Assembly (NCBI RefSeq): GCF_004119455.1
Contig: NZ_NRQT01000001.1
Location: 930,001 to 994,000, forward strand
Origin: Chryseobacterium sp. CH25
GTDB taxonomy: Bacteria; Bacteroidota; Bacteroidia; Flavobacteriales; Weeksellaceae
Reading direction: 5' to 3'
DNA length: 64,000 nt
Shown here: piece by piece, positions 33,628 to 41,117 of the stretch
How positions within the stretch are numbered: the stretch's first letter is position 1
Layout of the letters: each line of letters starts with the position of its first letter
Notes under the pieces: generated by a model
What the model was told of the DNA's origin: nothing
The model's database searches: none
The model's input: only the letters and a program-made list of their open reading frames with translations
Made by a program: the position numbers and the translations under genes

Positions 33628-35418
33628 TTATTTACCTTCTTCCATTTTTCTTTTCAACTCTGCTAATGCATCGATGTCTCCAAGAGTAGATCTTTCTTCG
33701 TTGTTTGAAGAAGAAGATACGTTTCTAGAAGAAGATTCTTTAACGTTTTTCTTTTCTTCGTCTCTGAAGATCCCTGTGTGAGAAACTACAACTCTCTTGA
33801 ATTCTTTGTTGAATTCAATCACTTTGAATTGAGCATCTTCACCTTTCTTGATTTTAGATCCATCTTCTTTCTCTAATAATCTTGAAGGGCAGAACGCTTC
33901 AACCTCAGCATCTTCGAATTGTACAGAAGCTCCTTTATCGTGAACTTCTACAGCTTTACCAGCGTGGATAGTTCCTTCAGCATATTTAGTTTCGAATTTA
34001 TCCCATGGGTTCTCAGTCAATTGCTTGTGACCTAGAGATAATCTTCTAGCTTGGATATCTAGCTCAAGAACTACAACATCTAATTTATCACCTACTGCAC
34101 AGAACTCAGATGGGTGCTTGATTTTCTTAGTCCAAGAAAGATCAGAGATGTAGATTAGACCGTCGATACCTTCTTCTAACTCTACGAATACACCAAAGTT
34201 AGTGAAGTTTCTTACAGTTCCTACATGCTGAGATCCTACTGGATACTTAGCTTCGATGTTTTCCCATGGATCTTTAGATAATTGCTTGATACCAAGAGAA
34301 ATTTTTCTTTCTTCTCTGTCTAAAGTTAATACTTCAGCTTCAACTTCATCACCTACTTTTACGAAATCTCCAGCAGATCTTAAGTGAGTAGACCAAGACA
34401 TTTCAGAAACGTGGATTAATCCTTCAACACCTGGAGCGATTTCTACGAATGCACCATAGTCAGCAAGAACTACTACTTTTCCTTTTACTTTGTCACCAAC
34501 TTTTAAGTCAGCAGAAAGAGCATCCCAAGGATGAGCTTCTAATTGCTTCATACCTAATTGGATTCTTGTTTTCTCGTCATCGAAATCAAGGATTACAACT
34601 TTTACAGTTTGTCCGTCCTCAAGGATTTCAGATGGGTGGTTCACTCTAGACCAAGAAAGGTCTGTAATGTGAATTAATCCATCTACACCACCTAAGTCAA
34701 TGAATACACCGTAAGAAGTGATGTTCTTAACAGTTCCTTCAAGAACCTGACCTTTTTCAAGTTGAGCGATGATTTCTTTTTTCTGACCTTCGATATCTGC
34801 TTCGATCAATGCTTTGTGAGATACAACTACGTTTTTGAACTCAGGGTTGATTTTCACAACTTTGAACTCCATAGTTTTTCCTACGAACTGATCGTAATCT
34901 TTAATTGGCTTAACGTCAATTTGAGAACCTGGTAAGAATGCTTCGATTCCGTGAACGTCAACGATCATACCACCTTTAGTTCTAGACTTAACAAAACCGT
35001 TAACGATTTCTCCAGTTTCGTGAAGTTCGTTTACTTTATCCCAAGCTTTAAGCGTTCTAGCTTTTCTGTGAGATAACTGTAACTGACCAGTTTTGTCTTC
35101 TCTCTTGTCAACCATTACTTCTACCTCATCACCTACACTTAGGCCTTGGTTGTAACGGAATTCGTTAAGAGAAATAACACCTTCAGATTTGAAGTTGATG
35201 TCTACGATAGCTTCTTTATCAGTTAATCTTACAACTTTACCAATTAGAACGTCGTTATCGTCTAAGTTGTTTAATGATCCGTTGTAGATCTCTTCTAAAT
35301 CACTTTTCTCTTTTCTAGCATCAGCATCAAGACCAGATTCGAAAGAATCCCAGTCAAATTGTTCAGGTGCTACGTTTTGGTTTAATAATAATTCTGCTGA
35401 ATTTGTCTCTTTTGACAT
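33628..35418 (-). CDS. rpsA: 30S ribosomal protein S1
   Basis: The 596-aa protein carries six S1 RNA-binding domains, at about residues 52-120, 137-202, 223-292, 308-378, 395-465 and 482-550. The central ones are the most canonical (for example GVFIDLGGVDGLIHITDLSW). S1 binds mRNA and helps recruit it to the 30S subunit. This matters in Bacteroidota, where Shine-Dalgarno use is low. The N-terminus has an acidic extension and the C-terminus ends in a Ser/Asn-rich then Lys/Glu tail. It is a single-gene unit with a consensus promoter, a leader of about 115 bases and a strong terminator. Confidence 0.97.
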   Translation of the reverse strand: MSKETNSAELLLNQNVAPEQFDWDSFESGLDADARKEKSDLEEIYNGSLNNLDDNDVLIGKVVRLTDKEAIVDINFKSEGVISLNEFRYNQGLSVGDEVEVMVDKREDKTGQLQLSHRKARTLKAWDKVNELHETGEIVNGFVKSRTKGGMIVDVHGIEAFLPGSQIDVKPIKDYDQFVGKTMEFKVVKINPEFKNVVVSHKALIEADIEGQKKEIIAQLEKGQVLEGTVKNITSYGVFIDLGGVDGLIHITDLSWSRVNHPSEILEDGQTVKVVILDFDDEKTRIQLGMKQLEAHPWDALSADLKVGDKVKGKVVVLADYGAFVEIAPGVEGLIHVSEMSWSTHLRSAGDFVKVGDEVEAEVLTLDREERKISLGIKQLSKDPWENIEAKYPVGSQHVGTVRNFTNFGVFVELEEGIDGLIYISDLSWTKKIKHPSEFCAVGDKLDVVVLELDIQARRLSLGHKQLTENPWDKFETKYAEGTIHAGKAVEVHDKGASVQFEDAEVEAFCPSRLLEKEDGSKIKKGEDAQFKVIEFNKEFKRVVVSHTGIFRDEEKKNVKESSSRNVSSSSNNEERSTLGDIDALAELKRKMEEGK

Positions 35419-35539
35419 AATTCTAAATAAATTTGTATTCCTTCTCTTTCAACGGTCTTAACAAATGTGATTGAAAAATACGGAAGTTATTAATATATAA
35501 TATTTTACTTTCTTAGACCTTTAGCACAAAAAGTGGGTG

Positions 35540-35570
35540 CAAAGATACGTTTTTTATTTAAGATAAGCAA
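35540..35570 (-). promoter_or_regulatory. Promoter of rpsA
   Basis: On the minus strand TTG (35568-35570), a 20-base spacer and TATCTTTG (35540-35547) give a full consensus match. Transcription would start near 35533, leaving a leader of about 115 bases before the ATG that could host S1 autoregulation. Confidence 0.8.
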
Positions 35571-36012
35571 TAGTTTTCCCTTAACCTATTTACTATATAA
35601 ACAATTGATTATCAATACTCATTGAATAATTAAGAGTCATCAGTTAGTATAATATGAAAAATCACCAGTTCGTAAATGAACTATTTTTCTTTGAAAATCT
35701 GTTGAATCTATAGTAAAAAGGTTTCGTGAACTGCGTTCGTAGACTTTTAGTCTATGCTCAGCCTGACAGTATACTCATCAACAGGACGGTATTAGAGGCG
35801 TCATTCTGAGCGAAATCGAAGCGTCTCTTGTTATAATAAGAAAACAATTTATAAAAAGTTGAGATTATTCGCTACGCTTCGCTCCTTTCAGAATGACAGC
35901 CTCAACATTCAAAGAAGAGCAATAATTTGTATTCGTTCTCGAACTCTCGAACTCTCCCACTCTAAAACTCCCAAACCCTCAAACCCTTCAACTCTCAAAC
36001 CCCAAAATTCAC
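35571..36012. repeat. Gene-free stretch with inverted CAGAATGACAG units and a pyrimidine-rich array
   Basis: GTCATTCTGAGCGAAATCGA...GTCTC (35800-35827) is an inverted partner of GAGATTATTCGC...CAGAATGAC (35861-35896). Both belong to the same family as the third module of the composite repeats at 3155 and 6119. From 35938 to 36002 lies a degenerate array of GAACTCTC, CCAAACCCTC and CAACTCTC units of about 8-9 bases running into the helicase promoter. There is no gene here. Confidence 0.6.
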
Positions 36013-36020
36013 TACCTTTG
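36013..36020 (+). promoter_or_regulatory. -7 box of the helicase gene, nearly leaderless
   Basis: TACCTTTG fits TAnnTTTG and ends 4 bases before the ATG at 36025, so the transcript would start at or very near the start codon. The -33 region is occupied by the CTCTCAAACCC repeat and has no TTG. Confidence 0.5.
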
Positions 36021-36024
36021 CACC

Positions 36025-37332
36025 ATGGAACTACAATCAATTTATCAAAAGCTGCAGATTCAGGATATGAATCAGATGCAGAAATCTACTTATAAAGCTT
36101 CTGAAAACAATACGGACATTGTACTGCTCTCTCCTACTGGATCTGGGAAAACGCTTGCTTTTTTATTTCCGGTTCTCAGAAATCTGAAAAAGGATGTTCA
36201 GGGTGTTCAGGCATTAATATTAGTTCCTGCCAGAGAACTGGCATTACAGATTGAGCAGGTTTTCAAATCGATGGGAACAGATTTTAAAGTTTCTGTTTGC
36301 TATGGTGGACATGATAAAAAGATTGAAGTCAATAATTTAATTGAAGCTCCGGCTGTTTTAATTGGGACTCCGGGAAGAGTTACTTATCACGTAAGAAATA
36401 ATAATTTTGATCCGAAAACAGTTAAAACTTTAGTTCTTGATGAATTTGATAAAGCTTTAGAGTTAGGTTTCCATGATGATATGGAGTTTATCTGTAATTC
36501 TTTAAAAGGGCTTTCTCAAAGAGTTTTAACGTCTGCAACTGCGATGGATGAAATTCCGGCATTTACAGGGTTAAAAGATGAAAAAATCATCAGTTTCCTT
36601 AAAGAAAATGACGTAAAACCTGATCTTCAACTGAGAAAAGTAATGACGATTCCGGAAGAAAAACTGGATACATTATTCAATCTGGTTTGTAAAATCGGGA
36701 ACAAAAGAACGCTGATCTTCTGTAACCACCGTGATGCGGTAGACCGTATCTCTGAGCTTCTTCACCAGATGGGAATCGACAGAGAAACTTTCCACGGGGG
36801 AATGGAGCAGGATGAAAGAGAACGTGCTTTACTGAAATTCAGAAATGATTCGGCAAGAATCCTTATCACAACGGATTTAGCTGCCCGCGGACTGGATATT
36901 CCTGAGGTGGAATCTATTGTACATTATCAATTGCCTCCAAAAGAAGATGCTTTCATCCACAGAAACGGACGTACTGCAAGAATGAATGCCAAAGGTTTTG
37001 TTTACCTTATTATGAATGAGGATGATAATTTCCCATTCATCAAGAGTGATACTCCTGAAGAAAGTGTTGCAGGATTTACCAAGGTTCCGCAAAAAACACC
37101 TTTCCAGACCATTTACATCAGTGCTGGAAAAAAAGACAAGGTAAATAAAGTGGATATTGTAGGATATTTACTTAAAAAAGGAGAATTGCAAAAAGAAGAT
37201 GTAGGGGTTATTGAAGTAAAAGACACCACTTCTTATGTTGCGGTTTCCAGAAATAAAGTAAATACTGTTTTAAGAAAGCTTCAGAATGAAAAACTGAAAG
37301 GGAAAAAAGTGAAAATGGAAGTTGCTTATTAA
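36025..37332 (+). CDS. DEAD-box-like RNA helicase with motif II DEFD
   Basis: The 435-aa superfamily 2 helicase has a Q-motif-like start, Walker A SPTGSGKT (about residues 36-43), Ia PARELA, GTPGR, motif II VLDEFDK (DEFD in place of DEAD), motif III TSAT, and motif VI HRNGRTARM. The C-terminal 90 residues form an extra domain rich in Lys. Family members unwind short RNA duplexes in ribosome assembly or RNA decay. The DEFD change keeps the Asp-Glu that coordinate Mg-ATP, so activity is expected. It is followed by a palindromic repeat and the converging SMP-30 gene. Confidence 0.92.
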   Translation: MELQSIYQKLQIQDMNQMQKSTYKASENNTDIVLLSPTGSGKTLAFLFPVLRNLKKDVQGVQALILVPARELALQIEQVFKSMGTDFKVSVCYGGHDKKIEVNNLIEAPAVLIGTPGRVTYHVRNNNFDPKTVKTLVLDEFDKALELGFHDDMEFICNSLKGLSQRVLTSATAMDEIPAFTGLKDEKIISFLKENDVKPDLQLRKVMTIPEEKLDTLFNLVCKIGNKRTLIFCNHRDAVDRISELLHQMGIDRETFHGGMEQDERERALLKFRNDSARILITTDLAARGLDIPEVESIVHYQLPPKEDAFIHRNGRTARMNAKGFVYLIMNEDDNFPFIKSDTPEESVAGFTKVPQKTPFQTIYISAGKKDKVNKVDIVGYLLKKGELQKEDVGVIEVKDTTSYVAVSRNKVNTVLRKLQNEKLKGKKVKMEVAY

Positions 37333-37360
37333 AATACTTCTCATCAGATATAATTTAAAA

Positions 37361-37403
37361 TTGCCACGAATGCACGAATAAATTATTTGTGCATTCGTGG
37401 CAA
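37361..37403. repeat. Palindromic GCCACGAATGCACGAAT unit, possible bidirectional terminator
   Basis: The arms 37361-37379 and 37385-37403 pair over 19 bp with one G-U pair and a 5-base loop. It is the same sequence family as the palindromes at 3161-3196 and 6127-6171. It sits between two converging genes (stops at 37332 and 37408), so it may end both transcripts. Confidence 0.75.
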
Positions 37404-37407
37404 AAAT

Positions 37408-38301
37408 TTATTGTATTCCACTTACCCTCATCGGAAAAGTATATACCGATTTTGAGGCTGTAATGAATAAAATATCGTTATTTTCTCCTCCGAAAGTCAC
37501 ATTGGATGTCCATTTTTCAGGAATGGAAATATGATAAATCTTTTTTCCTTCACGGTTAAAAACATGTACTCCATCTCCGGTTAAATAAAGGTTCCCATGT
37601 TTGTCCAGGGTCATTCCGTCTGAACCCATTTCACAGAATAATCTTTTCTCAGACAGTTTTCCTTCTCCCAGAATATCATATACATAGGTTTTTCCAGCAT
37701 CAATGTCTGAAAGGTATAGTTTTTTAAGCTTCTCACTACCTACAATTCCGTTGGGTTGTGTAAAAGTATCCAACTTACTGATCTTTCCATTCTTATTTCT
37801 GTAATAAAGGCTTTTATTGGGTATTTCCTGTTTAAAATTGATCCAATAATCTCTTTCATATAAAGGATCTGTGAAATACATTCCACCAAAAACATCGTTC
37901 CATACATCGTTAGGACCATTCAGTCTTTTCCCTTCAAAATCTTTGAATAAAACTTCTACTTTTTTATCTTTTGAGATCTTCCACATCTCTCCATGATCAT
38001 CTGAACAGGTAATCAGGAAACCGTCTTTATCAAAATGAGTTCCGTTTGCTCTTCCTGTTTTGTCTAAGAATTCTATGATCTTATTGCTTTTCCAGTCCCA
38101 GTAATAGATCTTATCATTAGGCTGATCGGTAAAATATACATTTCCCTCTTTATCTGCTGACGGACCTTCTGTAAAGCTAAACTTATCAGAAACCATTTTG
38201 GGTTTTACTCCTTCATAAAACATTTTACTACTATTTACTGATTGACAGTTTACCAATGCGAAAACCAAACCAATTAAACCTGCTTTACTGATATTTTTCA
38301 T
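37408..38301 (-). CDS. SMP-30/gluconolactonase-type lipoprotein
   Basis: The 297-aa protein is a six-bladed beta-propeller of the SMP-30/gluconolactonase/LRE group: KFSFTEGPSADKEGNVYFTD (a metal-ligand Glu lies in TEGP), GPNDVWNDVFGGMYFTDPLY, and GSDGMTLDKHGNLYLTGDGV. A lipoprotein signal (MKNISKAGLIGLVFALVNC) places it at the cell envelope. Members hydrolyse sugar lactones, and the substrate here is unknown. Upstream is a 46-bp palindrome (38350-38395) that may be an operator. Confidence 0.87.
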   Translation of the reverse strand: MKNISKAGLIGLVFALVNCQSVNSSKMFYEGVKPKMVSDKFSFTEGPSADKEGNVYFTDQPNDKIYYWDWKSNKIIEFLDKTGRANGTHFDKDGFLITCSDDHGEMWKISKDKKVEVLFKDFEGKRLNGPNDVWNDVFGGMYFTDPLYERDYWINFKQEIPNKSLYYRNKNGKISKLDTFTQPNGIVGSEKLKKLYLSDIDAGKTYVYDILGEGKLSEKRLFCEMGSDGMTLDKHGNLYLTGDGVHVFNREGKKIYHISIPEKWTSNVTFGGENNDILFITASKSVYTFPMRVSGIQ

Positions 38302-38349
38302 TCTTCATTTTTAGATCTGCAATTTACAACATGCTGTATCGGTTTCAAA

Positions 38350-38395
38350 GACATTTTCTCATTTTGATTCAATATAATTCAAAATACAAAATGTC
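38350..38395. promoter_or_regulatory. 46-bp palindrome between the SMP-30 gene and ccoG
   Basis: GACATTTT (38350-38357) pairs with AAAATGTC (38388-38395) and ATTTTGA (38361-38367) with TCAAAAT (38379-38385). Two nested dyads thus share one centre, 49-94 bases upstream of the SMP-30 start at 38301. It has no T-run, so an operator or paired binding site is more likely than a terminator. Confidence 0.45.
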
Positions 38396-38559
38396 CTAAT
38401 TGTACTATTTTTGAAGTAGATCATATTAGGAGTCGAAAGATATAATTCAGAGCTTTGCAGTAGAGGAATCGATACCGTTTATCTATAGAACTTCAACTTG
38501 GGAAACAGGTATTGATCCGGATGAAAAATATTACCAAAATACTTTTATAGCATACGATA

Positions 38560-40001
38560 ATGAGCGCAGAGTCCAACAACATCAAATCCCTGGAAATTGA
38601 AAATGAAGATTTTAGAAATTCGGTAGGAACAATGGATGAAACCGGAAAAAGAAAATGGATCTTCCCCAGAAAACCAAAAGGAAAATATACCAATTACAGG
38701 AACTACACCAGCTATGCTTTATTGGCTTTTTTCTTTGGATTGCCTTTTGTAAAAATCAATAACAATCCGTTCTTTTTATTTAATGTTATTGACAGAAAGT
38801 TCTTTATCATTGGGCAGCCGTTTTACCTTCAGGACTTTTTCATTCTTGCTTTGGGAGCAGTTACTTCTGTTATCTTCGTTATGCTGTTTACAGTAGTTTT
38901 TGGAAGAATATTCTGCGGCTGGCTCTGCCCACAAACTTTATTTATGGAAATGGTATTCCGTAAAATAGAGTTCTGGATTGAGGGAGACCGAAACAAACAG
39001 ATGAAGCTCGACAGACAGGAATGGGATTCAGAAAAGATAAGAAAAAGACTCACAAAATGGTCTGTATTTATCTTCATTTCTATGGTTATCTCTACCTTCA
39101 TGTTCATGTATATTGTAGGCTACGAACAGGTATTTCAGATTATGATTGAAGGACCTGCAGAACATCCTTTAAAGTTTATCACGATGATCTTTTTCACGAT
39201 GACTTTCTATTTTGTTTTTGCATGGCTTCGCGAGCAGGTATGTACACTGGTCTGCCCATACGGAAGGCTTCAGGGAGTTTTAATTGATAAACAGACAATC
39301 AACGTATATTACGATTTTAAAAGAGGGGAAGGCCGTTCAAAATGGAGAAATAATGAAGACAGAAAAACGGCTGGTAAGGGAGATTGTATAGATTGTAATC
39401 AATGCGTTGTAGTCTGTCCTACAGGAATTGATATCAGAAACGGACAACAGTTGGAATGTGTTAACTGTACAGCATGTATTGATGCCTGTGATGAGGTTAT
39501 GGATAAAGTAGGTTTACCAAGAGGACTCGTCCGTTATGCTACTGAATCTGAAATTGAAAATCAGGAGAAATTTAAATTTACTTCGAGAATGAAGGCTACA
39601 ACTGTCATTCTGGCTCTGTTGGTTGGTTTCCTTGGCTTTTTAATGTATGATCGTGGTTCTATGGAAGCAAAATTTATTAAACCAGCAGGTTCTACATTCT
39701 TCATTAAAGAGGGTAAAATTACCAACACTTTCATTTATACTCTTCTGAATAAATCGAATGAAAAAAGACACTGACCATTAAAGTGGTAAGTCCTGAAGAT
39801 GCTGAGATCACTTATTTCGGATCTGAAAAAATTATTCTGAAAGGAGATCAGATTTTAAAAGGAAACATCAACATATCTTTCCCTGAAGATAAGATCAAAT
39901 TCTCAAAACAAAATATGGTGATTGGTATTTTTGATGAAGAAGGGAAAATGGTAGATTCTTTTGAAACTACGTTTGAAGGACCATTTAAACTAGCATTGTA
40001 A
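38560..40001 (+). CDS. ccoG: Cytochrome c oxidase accessory protein CcoG, apparent frameshift
   Basis: CcoG is a membrane iron-sulfur protein needed for copper delivery to cbb3 oxidase. The first frame (38560-39774) has helices from about residue 48, FCGWLCPQTLFMEM, and two Cys clusters, CIDCNQCVVVCP and CVNCTACIDACD. It stops at NKSNEKRH. A second frame (from 39783) supplies the Ig-like FixG C-domain (VVSPEDAEITYFGSEKIILK ...). The A6 run at 39761-39766 would need to be A7 to join them as NEKKTLTIKVVS, giving 480 aa, the usual length. Either a base was missed or the gene is broken. No other cco gene is in the window. Confidence 0.88.
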
Positions 40002-40129
40002 TATATATAGAGAGAAATACGGAATCCGGAGGTTAAAGTTTATAAAATCAAACTGATAACCAATACTATAATAAAAAGAATTAAAGACCTGCCATTATAA
40101 AAGCTTTAAGTCTTGAACTTTAACCCAAA

Positions 40130-41008
40130 TTAGGCCTTATATTTCCTCATAAACTGAGTAGGAGTCATTCCGGAATTTTTCCGGAATACTCTTACAAAGT
40201 AAGAATACTCTTCATACCCTAATCTGAAAGCAATTTCTACGAGATTTTCGTTCAGGTACATCAGCATTCTTTTGGCTTCCAGCACTACCCTTTCTGTGAT
40301 GACTTCTGTAGCTGTTTTCTGCACTACGGCCTGTACGGTTCTGTTCAGATGTTTGGATGAAATCCCTAATAAAGAAGCATAAAATGCAATTGATTTATGT
40401 TCCGTAAAATACTGTTCAACAAGGCTTTCAAAATCCTGATAATGCTTAAAATAGGAAAGTCCTGCAGAAGATGTCAGAGTATCAAAATCCTTTGAAAACA
40501 AACGGGTAGAATTGATAAAAACCTGGGACATTAATGATAAGATAAGTCCGTTTTTCATCAGATTATTAGATAGATGTTCTCTTCCAAGCTCCTGAAATAA
40601 ATGAATATTTTTCTTTAATTCTTCTGCATCTAATTGCAGTTTTCTGGGAAAAGAAACAGAACCGAAAAAAGGAAAATTTCTCAATTTCTGATTGACATAG
40701 TGCATTTCATAAAATTCCTGAGAACAGAAGAAAATATATCCATCAATATCTTCTGAAAGCTCCCAACTGTGAATCTGTCCCGGCGAGAGAAAAAACAGAC
40801 TTCCTTCCGAAACATCATGCCGCTGAAAATCAATCTCATGCACACCACTTCCACGAGTAAAAAGAACAGTTGCATAAAAATCATGCCTGTGAGGCTTTTC
40901 TATATGCTGATGCCCCACAATCAAATGGCTTTTCATTGTATTAAAATAAAAATCCGAAGGATTCTTACCCTGAAAAAGATCAATATGAAGAACAGAAATA
41001 GAATTCAT
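40130..41008 (-). CDS. AraC-family transcriptional regulator
   Basis: The 292-aa protein has an N-terminal cupin domain (about residues 30-100: HRHDFYATVLFTRGSGVHEI, then SLFFLSPGQIHSWEL). Its C-terminal AraC double helix-turn-helix has IAFYASLLGISSKHLNRTVQ, then EIAFRLGYEEYSYFVRVFRK and the ending SGMTPTQFMRKYKA. The frame opens at 41059, but MNSISVLHIDLFQG at 41008 is the normal start. It converges with ccoG and is not divergent from an obvious target, so its regulon is unknown. Confidence 0.9.
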   Translation of the reverse strand: MNSISVLHIDLFQGKNPSDFYFNTMKSHLIVGHQHIEKPHRHDFYATVLFTRGSGVHEIDFQRHDVSEGSLFFLSPGQIHSWELSEDIDGYIFFCSQEFYEMHYVNQKLRNFPFFGSVSFPRKLQLDAEELKKNIHLFQELGREHLSNNLMKNGLILSLMSQVFINSTRLFSKDFDTLTSSAGLSYFKHYQDFESLVEQYFTEHKSIAFYASLLGISSKHLNRTVQAVVQKTATEVITERVVLEAKRMLMYLNENLVEIAFRLGYEEYSYFVRVFRKNSGMTPTQFMRKYKA

Positions 41009-41072
41009 TCTAATAAATAAATGGATGATAAAAGTACTATAAATAAAGCCAAGCCACAAATTACAACATAAA

Positions 41073-41103
41073 AAAGGACCGACTATTGCCGATCCTTTTC
41101 TTT
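41073..41103 (-). terminator. Terminator of the reprolysin-like gene
   Basis: AAAGGACCGAC and GCCGATCCTTT pair imperfectly over 11 positions. On the minus strand a T-run follows. It lies 15 bases after the stop at 41118. Confidence 0.65.
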
Positions 41104-41117
41104 CTATTTAATAATTA

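Noticed and set aside
38465..38607. Open frame with VEESIPFIYRTSTWETG overlapping the ccoG start
   Set aside because: It has no start signal, no family resemblance, and ends inside ccoG. It is a chance frame.
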